The notes beneath the pieces are model-generated. The model did no database searches and was not told the origin of the DNA. It saw only the letters and a program-made list of their open reading frames with translations. DNA of 64,000 nt from Streptomyces filipinensis (GTDB taxonomy: Bacteria > Actinomycetota > Actinomycetes > Streptomycetales > Streptomycetaceae), in assembly GCF_014649495.1 (NCBI RefSeq), contig NZ_BMTD01000005.1, positions 383,432 through 447,431 on the forward strand, read 5' to 3'. Within the stretch, counting starts at the first letter, position 1, and every line of letters starts with the position of its first letter. Both the position numbers and the translations under genes were made by a program. This document shows, one piece after another, positions 51,183 to 58,977 of the stretch.

Positions 51183-52904
51183 ATGTCCACCAGCCCGAGC
51201 CGATGGATGACGATCGGCGACTTCCTGCTTCGGCGTCTGAAGGAGGCCGGCGTCGGCCACCTCTTCGGCGTCCCTGGTGACTTCAACCTCGAACTGCTGC
51301 AGCAGCTTCAGGACGCGGGCACGCTGAAATGGGTCGGCAACTGCAGTGAGCTGAACGCGTCCTACGCGGCGGACGGCTATGCCCGGCTGAACGGCATGGG
51401 CGCGCTCCTCGTGACGAACGCCGTCGGCGCCCTGAGCGCGATCAACGGGGTCGCCGGCTCCTACAGCGAGCACGTGCCGGTGGTCTGTATCTGCGGGTCG
51501 ATACCGCTCAAGTCCATCGATCGCGGCCTGGGGATGCACCACACGATGGCCGACGGCACCTGGGACCGCTTCCTCGGCGCCTACGCGCAGGTGACCGCCG
51601 CGCAGGCGCGGCTGACCCCGCACAACGCGGTCACCGAGATCGACAGGCTGATCCTCACCGCGTGGCGGGAAAAGCTCCCGGTGTACGTGGAGTTGCCTTC
51701 CGACATCGCCTATCTCGACATCGTGGTTCCGCAAGCTCCGCTGGTGCTCGCGCAACCGCCCAGCGACCCGGAACGGCTGCGGTCGTGCGTCACCGCAATC
51801 GCAGCCCACCTGTCCGCCGCCAAGTCACCGGCGGTCCTGGTGGATCTGGACGCGGACCGCTTCGGCGTGGCAGCCGACCTCATGGGGCTGGCCGAGAAAA
51901 TGCGGCTTCCCGTTGCAGCGATCAGCACAGCCAAGGCGGTCATCGACGAGACGTTCCCCTATTACGTCGGCATCTACAACGGCCAGGCCAGCGAGCCGCA
52001 TGTGCGCGCGGCGATCGAGACCAGCGACTGCCTGCTCTCCATCGGCTACCGGCCGATCGAGGTGACCACGGGCGACTTCACCGCTTCGCTGCCGGCCGAC
52101 ACCATCCGCGCCCGCAGCCACTCGGTGGACATCGGTGATGACAACTATCAGGCGGTGACGCTCCAGGAAGTCATCCGCGGCGTACTGGACACCGTCCCGC
52201 ACGGCACGAGCCGCGCTATACCACAGCGGGGGGCTACAGGGCGGGGGGCTACGGCGACAGGGACCCCCGCAGGCGGCTCCACCAACCTGACGCAGGCCGC
52301 GTACTGGCAAGCAATCCAGGACTACCTCCGGTCCGGGGACGTGCTCCTCCTCGACAACGGCACGTCGTACGCCCTCCTCGGCCTGCAGCTGCCACCGGAC
52401 TGCACCTTCGTCGGATCGATCAACTGGGGCTCGATCGGCTACTCGGTCGCAGCCCTGCTCGGAACACTGACCGCAGCGCCGGACCGTCGCCACCTGCTGT
52501 TCCTGGGCGACGGCTCGTTCCAGCTGACCGCGCAGGAGCTGTCGACCATCCTCCGGCACGACCACAAGCCGGTGATCTTCCTGATCAACAACGGCGGATA
52601 CACCATCGAACGCGGTTACCTCGGCAAAACCGAGCAGTACAACGACATCGCCGCCTGGGCCTACGCGGATCTACCGAGGGTGCTCCGCCCGGACACCACG
52701 GCGCGGTCGTTCGTCGTCAAGACCGCCGCGGACCTGGCGGAGGCCCTCAGCGCGCCCAACGACACGCTGATCTTCATCGAAGCGGTCATGGATCCCTACG
52801 ACGCTCCCGCCGCGGTCATGGCCAGCAGCAACACCGGAGCGGACATCGACTACGGGCCTCGCGGCCCGCAGCACCGCGACAACGTCCAACTCAGGCCGGC
52901 CTGA
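51183..52904 (+). CDS. ThDP-dependent pyruvate/indolepyruvate decarboxylase
   Basis: 573 residues. A three-domain ThDP enzyme: PYR domain with GHLFGVPGDFNLELLQQLQD and the catalytic Glu56 in GNCSELNASYAADGYARLNG; HHTMADGTWDRF, the conserved His pair of 2-keto acid decarboxylases; a central domain; and the PP domain with GDGSFQLTAQELSTILRHDH (GDG from 442) ending in NN at 469-470, the Mg-ThDP motif. It cleaves a 2-keto acid to an aldehyde and CO2: pyruvate, phenylpyruvate or indole-3-pyruvate. The linker at about 343-360 is Gly/Thr-rich. ATG 51183 has GGAGGCACAGGCG upstream. No neighbour of the same pathway. Confidence 0.93.
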   Translation: MSTSPSRWMTIGDFLLRRLKEAGVGHLFGVPGDFNLELLQQLQDAGTLKWVGNCSELNASYAADGYARLNGMGALLVTNAVGALSAINGVAGSYSEHVPVVCICGSIPLKSIDRGLGMHHTMADGTWDRFLGAYAQVTAAQARLTPHNAVTEIDRLILTAWREKLPVYVELPSDIAYLDIVVPQAPLVLAQPPSDPERLRSCVTAIAAHLSAAKSPAVLVDLDADRFGVAADLMGLAEKMRLPVAAISTAKAVIDETFPYYVGIYNGQASEPHVRAAIETSDCLLSIGYRPIEVTTGDFTASLPADTIRARSHSVDIGDDNYQAVTLQEVIRGVLDTVPHGTSRAIPQRGATGRGATATGTPAGGSTNLTQAAYWQAIQDYLRSGDVLLLDNGTSYALLGLQLPPDCTFVGSINWGSIGYSVAALLGTLTAAPDRRHLLFLGDGSFQLTAQELSTILRHDHKPVIFLINNGGYTIERGYLGKTEQYNDIAAWAYADLPRVLRPDTTARSFVVKTAADLAEALSAPNDTLIFIEAVMDPYDAPAAVMASSNTGADIDYGPRGPQHRDNVQLRPA

Positions 52905-52984
52905 CTCCCCGCCACGCGAAACAGCAGCGTGCCCGGAGACGACTTGGCTGAGGCAGGCATCGCAGATCAAATCGATGTGCCTAC

Positions 52985-53436
52985 CCTGAACAGCAAGCGG
53001 CGCAGACCGAGCAGCTCTCGGCGGTGCGCGGGCAGCGGGACCCGCGGATGCGGGAGCTGGTGCTGACCGCCTACGAGTACCGGAGCGCCTTTTGCGGTAC
53101 GACGGCAGGATCGGGGCGGTGCCGGTCGGGCTGGAGGCCGCCCACGTGCGCTGGTGGGCGTTCGGCGGTCCCGACGACATCGACAACGGGGTGTGCCTGT
53201 GCTCGCTGCACCACAAGCTCTTCGACAAGGGCGTCCTCGGCGTGGGAGACGATCAGCGCATCCTGGTCTCACAGCGCTTCGTCGGCCACAGCCCCGCCGC
53301 CCGCGAGCACGTTATAGCCCTCGCGGGCCGGCCACTCTTCGGCCCACAGCCCGGCGCGCACCCTGTCGCGGCCGCTCACCGCGACTGGCACGCCCGCCAG
53401 GTGTTCCACGGCGAGCCACGCCCTGCCACTGAAGCC
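52985..53436 (+). pseudogene. Phosphorothioate-type HNH restriction endonuclease, C-terminal fragment
   Basis: RGQRDPRMRELVLTAYEYRS then AFCG, a lost base near 53090, and YDGRIGAVPVGLEAAHVRWW, FGGPDDIDNGVCLCSLHHKL, FDKGVLGVGDDQRILVSQRF and RDWHARQVFHGEPRPA. This is the HNH nuclease half of ScoMcrA/SprMcrA-like type IV enzymes that cut phosphorothioated or methylated DNA. The sulfur-binding N-terminal half is gone, so it cannot be functional as it stands. Confidence 0.75.
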
Positions 53437-53486
53437 TTGACCGCCCCGGCACCGTCGGCATCGCTGCGAAGGCGAGAAGCTGCGCG

Positions 53487-55070
53487 TCAGTTCGGCGTGG
53501 CGGTGGTGTGGTGCGGTCGGTTGTGTACCAGCAGGGCTGAGGCGAGGGCCGCGCACAGGAACACGGCGGCGATGACGATCATGCCGGCGTGGACACCGGA
53601 GGTGAAGGCTTCGCCGATCGCGGCGGTCACGTTCGGCGGGGCTGCTCGGTGGCCGCCGCTGCCGCTGGATACGGCGTGTTCGACGGTGGGCCAGGCTGCT
53701 CGGGGCACGTGGTGGGCATCCAGCTGGGGCGGCAGTTGGGACTGGAGCCGGCTGGCGAGCAGTGCGCCGAGGAGGGAGGTGCCAGTGACGGATCCGATCT
53801 GGCGGAAGGTGTTGACTGCTCCGGAGGCCATGCCGGCGTGTTCATGGGAGACGCTGACCAGGGCGGCGGCGGTGCTCGGCGCAGCCACCATCCCGCTTGC
53901 GGCTCCGAAGAGCGCGTAGAGCCACCACACCCGGGCATAGGGGGTGGTCGGCTCCAGCGTGGTGAGTCCGGCCGTGGCGGCGGCTCCGATGAGGAAGCCC
54001 AGGGACAGTGGGAGCTTGAAGCCGGTGCGGCGGATCACGCGTCCGGTCGCGTAGCTGACGATGACGTAGACGCCGAAGAAGGCCAGCAGCCGCCATCCCA
54101 CGTCCAGGGCGGACAGGTGCTGGACACGCTCGTAGAAGAGCACCGACAGGATGGCCAGGCCGGTGAAGCCGAACAGGGAGACGGCCGCGACGAACATGAC
54201 GGCGCTGAAGGATGCCGACCGGAACAGGGTGATGTCCAGCATGGGTGTGCGGTCGGCGCGCTCGACGAGGACGAAACCGGTCAGGGCCGCGGCCGCGGTG
54301 ATCCAGGCGATGAGGATGCGGGGGCTGGTGTAGCCGTCGTGCCCGCCTTCGATGAGGGCGTAGACGAGGGCGGCGATGCCCAGGACGGCCAGGACCTGGC
54401 CGGGGATGTCGAGCTTGCCGGCGGGGCCGCGCGATTCCGCTACGAAGGCTGCTGCGGCCAGGGTGACCACGGCGAGGACGGCGGTCGACAGGAAGACCGT
54501 GTTCCAGTGGAAGTGGTCCAGCAGTGTGCCCGCGATCAGGGGGCCTGCGGCGAGTCCGATGCCCGAGGAGGCCGCCCAGATGGTGACGACTTCGGTGCGC
54601 CGGTGGGGGTCGGGGAACGTGGCCCCCAGGATGGCCAGGCTGTTGGGCAGGATGAGTGCGCCGCCGAGGCCGGAGACGAGCTGGCCGGCGATGACGCCTC
54701 CCGCCGAACCCGCCGCGTAGACGATGAGCGAGCCGATGATCATGACCGCGGCGCCGGTGACGAAGGCGCGCTTGCGGCCGTAGAGGTTGCCGATGGTGCC
54801 AGCGGACATCACCAGACTGGCCACGACCAGGGTGTACGCGGAGGGGATCCAGACGAGGCCGGTCGGGGATACGTGCAGGTCGTCCTGGATGGCCGACAGT
54901 GCCGACACCGATGCGGTGATCAGCAGAAAGGTCGTCATGGCGCCCAGGCACATCGCGATGAGTGTGACGCCGGCGGCGAGCCGGGAGGGGTGGTTCGGGG
55001 AGGGCCGGACACCGGTGTGCCGGTCGGTCGGCTTGAGCCGGCCCGGGGCGGGGGAAGGAGTGGAAGTCAC
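53487..55070 (-). CDS. DHA2-family MFS drug exporter (14 TM)
   Basis: 527 residues with 14 hydrophobic helices. LVWIPSAYTLVVASLVMSAG and TIGNLYGRKRAFVTGAAVMI (motif A between helices 2 and 3), GQLVSGLGGALILPNSLAIL (motif C-like GP region) and GMASGAVNTFRQIGSVTGTS are diagnostic of EmrB/QacA-type proton antiporters. Starts at GTG 55070, 12 bp after the mini-SDR stop; GACGAGGACACC upstream. Probably co-transcribed with the SDR and repressed by the divergent HxlR protein. Exports a toxic or quinone-like compound by inference. Confidence 0.92.
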   Translation of the reverse strand: MTSTPSPAPGRLKPTDRHTGVRPSPNHPSRLAAGVTLIAMCLGAMTTFLLITASVSALSAIQDDLHVSPTGLVWIPSAYTLVVASLVMSAGTIGNLYGRKRAFVTGAAVMIIGSLIVYAAGSAGGVIAGQLVSGLGGALILPNSLAILGATFPDPHRRTEVVTIWAASSGIGLAAGPLIAGTLLDHFHWNTVFLSTAVLAVVTLAAAAFVAESRGPAGKLDIPGQVLAVLGIAALVYALIEGGHDGYTSPRILIAWITAAAALTGFVLVERADRTPMLDITLFRSASFSAVMFVAAVSLFGFTGLAILSVLFYERVQHLSALDVGWRLLAFFGVYVIVSYATGRVIRRTGFKLPLSLGFLIGAAATAGLTTLEPTTPYARVWWLYALFGAASGMVAAPSTAAALVSVSHEHAGMASGAVNTFRQIGSVTGTSLLGALLASRLQSQLPPQLDAHHVPRAAWPTVEHAVSSGSGGHRAAPPNVTAAIGEAFTSGVHAGMIVIAAVFLCAALASALLVHNRPHHTTATPN

Positions 55071-55082
55071 GGTGTCCTCGTC

Positions 55083-55484
55083 TCAGCCGAGCTGCGGGTA
55101 AAGGGCGGCGACGCCGCCGGAGAGGTCGGCCTGTACCTGGCGGCTGCGGTCGTCGACGACGATCTCCGCAGCCCTGGAGGCAATGCCGTCGAGGGTCGCG
55201 CGGGCGGCGTCCGCGGACTTGGCGGCGGCGTAGGCGCCGACGGCCCTGCCCGCGTTGTTGATCAGGGCGGAGGTGTCACGGGCCTCCTCGGCGGCCGCGG
55301 CGACGGAGGCGGGGCCGGTGACGTCGAGCCGTATCGCTTTCACGCCGGGCAGATCGATCTGGTCCGGTCGGCGGGCCGCCCCGTACACCGTGGCGCCACG
55401 CGCGAGCAGCTCCTGGGCGAGCGCCCTGCCGAGCCCGCCCTTGGCCCCGGTGACCAGGACGGTTGCTGTGCTGATGTCCATCAT
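55083..55484 (-). CDS. Short-chain dehydrogenase with internal deletions
   Basis: 133 residues where the family has about 235. The NAD(P) site is intact (ATVLVTGAKGGLGRALAQEL, AARRPDQIDLPGVKAIRLDV). TSALINNAG is followed at once by RAVGAYAAAKSADAARATLD, so the strand-helix region with the catalytic Ser and another block after the YxxxK site have been deleted in frame. The C-terminal SRQVQADLSGGVAALY is normal. Tyr and Lys remain but the Ser is missing, so catalysis is doubtful. First gene after the HxlR operators, 12 bp before the MFS gene. Confidence 0.75.
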   Translation of the reverse strand: MMDISTATVLVTGAKGGLGRALAQELLARGATVYGAARRPDQIDLPGVKAIRLDVTGPASVAAAAEEARDTSALINNAGRAVGAYAAAKSADAARATLDGIASRAAEIVVDDRSRQVQADLSGGVAALYPQLG

Positions 55485-55508
55485 TCCTCTCTCGTGATGC
55501 GCACACCC

Positions 55509-55538
55509 CAGCTGACTTACGATTACATAAGTCAGCTG
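55509..55538. promoter_or_regulatory. HxlR operator 1 (perfect inverted repeat)
   Basis: CAGCTGACTTA-8 bp-TAAGTCAGCTG has perfect 11-bp arms in the gap between the divergent SDR/MFS genes and the HxlR gene, about 25 bp from the SDR start. Best candidate site for repression of the exporter operon. Confidence 0.7.
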
Positions 55539-55550
55539 CGACGGTATAGG

Positions 55551-55574
55551 CTGACTTTGCTTGATGCAAGTCAG
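55551..55574. promoter_or_regulatory. HxlR operator 2 (inverted repeat)
   Basis: CTGACTT-10 bp-AAGTCAG shares the CTGACTT core with operator 1 and lies 15 bp before the HxlR start, consistent with autoregulation. Confidence 0.6.
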
Positions 55575-55589
55575 GTGAAGGGTGGAGAG

Positions 55590-56081
55590 ATGAAGGATCT
55601 GCTGGAGGAACGGGACGCCTGGTCCATGGCCAACTGCTCCATCGCCAGGACTCTGGAGATCGTCGGCAACAGGACAGCGCTGCTGATCATGCGCGAGGCG
55701 TTCTTCGGCACGCGCCGGTTCGACGACTTCGCCAAGCGTGTGGGCATCAGCGAACCCGCCGCCGCGGCGCGCCTGAAAGAACTGACCGCCGCCGGTCTCC
55801 TGGAACGCGTCCCCTACCAGGAGCCCGGCCAGCGGACCCGGTACGCCTATCAACTGACCCAGAAGGGACGGGACTTCCGGACCGTCATCGTGGCGCTGCG
55901 GCAGTGGGGCGACGCCTGGGCCACCGACGAACAAGGGCCCCCCGTGGTCGTACGCCACGAGCATTGCGGCGCCCCGGTGCACGCGGTGCTCCGCTGCGAC
56001 GACGGCCACGACGTGCCGATCGGGGACTCGTTCGTCGACGCCGGCCCGGGTCTCATCCGCGTCAGCCCGGACAGCCCCTGA
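55590..56081 (+). CDS. HxlR-family transcriptional regulator
   Basis: 163 residues from ATG 55590 with GGTGGAGAG. The winged helix is CSIARTLEIVGNRTALLIMR, EAFFGTRRFDDFAKRVGISE and LKELTAAGLLERVPYQEPGQ, with the conserved Cys15 that in several HxlR proteins senses electrophiles or oxidants. The C-terminal part has VVRHEHCGAPVHAVLRCDDG, a Cys/His segment typical of the longer type. It should bind the two CTGACTT repeats and control itself and the divergent SDR-MFS pair. Confidence 0.9.
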   Translation: MKDLLEERDAWSMANCSIARTLEIVGNRTALLIMREAFFGTRRFDDFAKRVGISEPAAAARLKELTAAGLLERVPYQEPGQRTRYAYQLTQKGRDFRTVIVALRQWGDAWATDEQGPPVVVRHEHCGAPVHAVLRCDDGHDVPIGDSFVDAGPGLIRVSPDSP

Positions 56082-56269
56082 ACCCAGCCGCGGCTGAAAC
56101 TGCCGGCAGGACCGTTCCACCGCAGAAGTGGCCCGCCCCCACCATCGCCGACCGGCACGCTACACCGGCAACTCACGCCCCCGAGGAGCTCCTGCATGTC
56201 CGAAACGTCGAAGTCCCTGAGTGCCGACACGACCGACCGGGCAGGAGCGGCAATACGCAGATGACGCGT
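56082..56269. other. No supportable gene
   Basis: Short gap after the HxlR gene. The + strand reading MSETSKSLSADTTDRAGAAI could be the start of a lost gene but stops after 22 codons. Confidence 0.35.
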
Positions 56270-56470
56270 GTTCGGACGAGGACCTGGTGCAGCGTGTGGC
56301 TCTCACCCGCGGATGCGCTGCGCGCGTTGTCCGAGGTTCGCAGCCTTGTCGCTGATGACGTGCTGAGCATCCCCAAGGCCAGCCGTTCCCGCTCGAACGC
56401 TTCACCGAGGCCATCTCGTTCGCCGAAACACCCGCTCATGGCGCCAAACCGCTCCTCGTCTTCGAAGATG
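56270..56470 (+). pseudogene. MDR-type alcohol dehydrogenase/quinone oxidoreductase tail
   Basis: SPADALRALSEVRSLVADDV then LSIPKA, and in the next frame FPLERFTEAISFAETPAHGA then KPLLVFE. This order is the C-terminal end of medium-chain dehydrogenase/reductases ('...G.L..PV...FPLE....A......GK.L..F'). Frameshifted and without the rest. Confidence 0.45.
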
Positions 56471-56648
56471 GCCGGGACAAAGACCAACCAGCGCATGCGA
56501 GACCTCAGCCTCGTCCAACACAGTGCCGACATCCGCACCGAACCATCTCGGGCGTTCGCTCTGCCTGCCCGAACGCAATGAGGCCGAAGGCATCGTTGCC
56601 GAACTCTTCACCGCCATCGAGCGCATCGGCCGGACGTTCTCCTTGCTG

Positions 56649-57368
56649 TCAGCTGAAGTGGATGTCGCTGAGGTCGATCGAGACCATGACCTGATCGAGG
56701 GTGGGGTAGCCATCGGCGTCGCGGCGGTAGGCCCGCCGCTTGGTGGGCAGCACGATGCCGTCCGCTTCCACGCAGTCGTAGACGTACTGCGCGGCGGCGA
56801 ATCCGCCTGCCACGTCGACGTGATAGTCGTGTCGGCGCAGCAGCCGGTCGGGGCCGAAGTAGAAGTCTTGGTGGGTGCTGTGGCTGCCGATCTCGGGTGG
56901 GAAGGTGGCGCGCAGTCCTCGCCACAGTTCGTCCCCTTCCCGCCACGGCTCGATCTCCGTGACCGTGAAGCCGGGCATGGCCAGCAGGAACGGTGTGGTG
57001 AGGTAGGTCCACAGCGCGTAGCCGTTGAAGTACGCGCGGTCCAGCGGGTCCCAGGGGGTCTCCAAAGTGTGGCCGCTGAAGGACGACCGTGGGGCCTCGC
57101 GTTCGGCCACCACTCGCCCGTCGAGCGTGTCGATACTCACACGTCCGGGCGTGAAGTCGGTCTTCTGGTCCGGGGCACCGAAGGGTCTGACCGAGGCGTG
57201 CTCCTCGTGAAGGAGAACGGTCATCTCGCGCGGCGCGGGATCCTGCGGCAAGCCTTTCAGGGCGAACAGATGACCGCCACTGACAAGGGTGGCTCGCGCC
57301 TGAGTCAGCTGGCGCCAGCGTATGTTCCCGCCGTGGGCTTCGATCGCCTCGGTGAGTAGTTCGTTCAT
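56649..57368 (-). CDS. Conserved hypothetical protein (LolA-like?)
   Basis: 239 residues from ATG 57368 with GAGGAGACC. HGGNIRWRQLTQARATLVSG opens a mainly beta protein with repeated strands (RVSIDTLDGRVVAEREAPRS, GFTVTEIEPWREGDELWRGL, STHQDFYFGPDRLLRRHDYH, VADG-type ends and TLDQVMVSIDLSDIHF). The arrangement resembles LolA/outer-membrane-sorting-like half-barrels that bind lipophilic ligands, but no signal peptide is present. Homologues accompany HxlR or TetR regulators and oxidoreductases. Function unknown; reading frame surely real. Confidence 0.75.
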   Translation of the reverse strand: MNELLTEAIEAHGGNIRWRQLTQARATLVSGGHLFALKGLPQDPAPREMTVLLHEEHASVRPFGAPDQKTDFTPGRVSIDTLDGRVVAEREAPRSSFSGHTLETPWDPLDRAYFNGYALWTYLTTPFLLAMPGFTVTEIEPWREGDELWRGLRATFPPEIGSHSTHQDFYFGPDRLLRRHDYHVDVAGGFAAAQYVYDCVEADGIVLPTKRRAYRRDADGYPTLDQVMVSIDLSDIHFS

Positions 57369-57665
57369 GCAGGTCTCCTCAGATGCGACGCCCGCGCACG
57401 CCCGCGGACTCAAGGCTGAGGATGATGCGGTCGACACGGACGGTTCGTCGACGGGCCCGGGAGGTGAAACGCTCTCCCGCCCAAATCCACGGACACATGC
57501 CTCACGTCAGGGGAATCCGTGGACCCGTGATCACCGAAGTGGCGGACGAGAGCTTGAGCTCCGACAACCGCCCGTGACCAGCACCGACCGTCACCTCACA
57601 TCAGGCCGTGCCCGGACGGCTTCAAGATGGTGGATCTTCATTGTGCCGCGACTGATCGCCGGGCG
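57369..57665. other. No supportable gene
   Basis: About 300 bp upstream of the LolA-like gene. No clear operator, terminator or small ORF with a ribosome site was recognised. Confidence 0.4.
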
Positions 57666-58274
57666 TCAGCGCAGTGCGACCTCGCCCGTGTGGACGGCGC
57701 GCATGGCGCGCTCGATGGTCTCCTGGTTTTCGCCGACCGGAGCCACGTAGCCGATGACGTCTCGCGCGGCGCCCTCCCCGAGCATGCGGGTGATCACCCA
57801 GGTGGCGAGGTACTGGGACGCCAGGCAGCCCCCTGCCGTGGCGATGTTCCCCTCGGCGTGGAACGGCGCGTCCAGCACGGTCACGTCGCAGGCTTCCACA
57901 AAGGGCCGGCTCTTCATGTCGGTGCAAGCTGGCATGCCGTCCAGCAACCCCAGTCGGGCGAGCACCAGCGCGCCGGAGCATTGCGCACCGACGAGCTGTC
58001 GCGAAGGGTCGAGCGGCAGCCGGGAGATCAGCCGGTCGTCGGCGACCACGTCTCGAGTCTTCACGCCACTACCGATCAGCACGACCTCGGCTTCGGTCAC
58101 GAACTTCATCGGGCGCTGCCCTGTCACCTCTACACCGTTCATCGACGTGATCACCGGTGTCGGCGTCGTGATGAAGGCTTCCAAGCCGTACTTACGGCAT
58201 CGGTTGATCAGCGCGGATGCGATGAAGCTGTCGAGTTCGTTGAACCCGTCGAAGGTGACCACGGCTACCTGCAT
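57666..58274 (-). CDS. DJ-1/PfpI-family protein
   Basis: 202 residues from ATG 58274 with AGAAGGAGATG. The flavodoxin-like fold starts MQVAVVTFDGFNELDSFIAS; the nucleophile elbow is VGAQCSGALVLARLGLLDG (Cys99), with Glu from FNELD in the active-site position. GGCLASQYLATWVITRMLG follows the usual helix. Members are glyoxalase III-type hydratases, deglycases, isonitrile hydratases or amidases; isonitrile hydratase-like is a fair alternative. The adjacent gene on the same strand, 105 bp upstream, is an HxlR regulator. Confidence 0.88.
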   Translation of the reverse strand: MQVAVVTFDGFNELDSFIASALINRCRKYGLEAFITTPTPVITSMNGVEVTGQRPMKFVTEAEVVLIGSGVKTRDVVADDRLISRLPLDPSRQLVGAQCSGALVLARLGLLDGMPACTDMKSRPFVEACDVTVLDAPFHAEGNIATAGGCLASQYLATWVITRMLGEGAARDVIGYVAPVGENQETIERAMRAVHTGEVALR

Positions 58275-58379
58275 CACATCTCCTTCTATCACGGCATGAG
58301 ATCTGCACTGCTCCCTGGCGCGCCATTCCGGGGCGATCACACGCCCGTTCCGGGGCGGGATCGATGACCACCGCACGGT

Positions 58380-58859
58380 CTATGGGGCTTGCACCGGACC
58401 GGAGCGGTCCCAGCCGGGGATCATCTCCTCCCGGTGGACGTCCTCGGCGTGGACCTGCTCGCCGCAGGTCCCGCAGACGGCGCGAGTGACCAGTTCGTGG
58501 TCCTGGTGAAGGAGCCGGACGGGCGGCCTGGTGACGGCCCAGCGGTCGCCCCAGCCGATGAGTTCGCGGGTGATGCCCGCCAGGTCGCGCCCCGCTTCCG
58601 TCAGGTAGTAGCCGCTGTGGCGTGTGTCGTCCGGCAGCGGGCGCCGTTCGAGGACACCGCTCTCCACCAGCGCCTTCAGGCGCGCCGCCAGACGGTCCGT
58701 GGGGGCGCCGGTGTTCCTGGCGATCTGCCGGAACCGGTGGTTGCCGAGCATGACCTCGCGGATCGCCGGCAGGGCCCATCGGTCGCCGACGACCTGCAGG
58801 GCGGCGGAGAGCGAGCAGGGGCGTCCGGCCATGTCCTGGGGATCGATGCGTGTGGTCAC
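58380..58859 (-). CDS. HxlR-family transcriptional regulator
   Basis: 159 residues from GTG 58859. The winged helix is CSLSAALQVVGDRWALPAIR, EVMLGNHRFRQIARNTGAPT and LKALVESGVLERRPLPDDTR with Cys near residue 14. The C-terminal Cys pair RAVCGTCGEQVHAEDVH could bind metal. Two TTTGA-N3-TCAAA sites lie just upstream in the gap shared with a divergent MFS gene. Likely autorepressor and repressor of that exporter, now broken. Confidence 0.9.
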   Translation of the reverse strand: MTTRIDPQDMAGRPCSLSAALQVVGDRWALPAIREVMLGNHRFRQIARNTGAPTDRLAARLKALVESGVLERRPLPDDTRHSGYYLTEAGRDLAGITRELIGWGDRWAVTRPPVRLLHQDHELVTRAVCGTCGEQVHAEDVHREEMIPGWDRSGPVQAP

Positions 58860-58881
58860 GGCTCCAGTATCACCCCGGCGA

Positions 58882-58898
58882 GGTTTGATTTTCAAACC
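58882..58898. promoter_or_regulatory. HxlR operator (GGTTTGA-N3-TCAAACC)
   Basis: Perfect 7-bp arms 23 bp upstream of the HxlR GTG. It shares TTTGA-N3-TCAAA with the second site, spaced 49 bp centre to centre (about five helical turns). Confidence 0.65.
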
Positions 58899-58933
58899 AT
58901 CTCCGTGCTCGGCTTGCACCATGCGCATGATGC

Positions 58934-58946
58934 TTTGAATTTCAAA
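58934..58946. promoter_or_regulatory. HxlR operator (TTTGA-N3-TCAAA)
   Basis: TTTGAATTTCAAA, the same half sites as at 58882. It lies about 30 bp before the first codons of the divergent MFS pseudogene. Confidence 0.6.
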
Positions 58947-58977
58947 TCACCCCCGAACGGCCACCGCGGTCGTCCTG

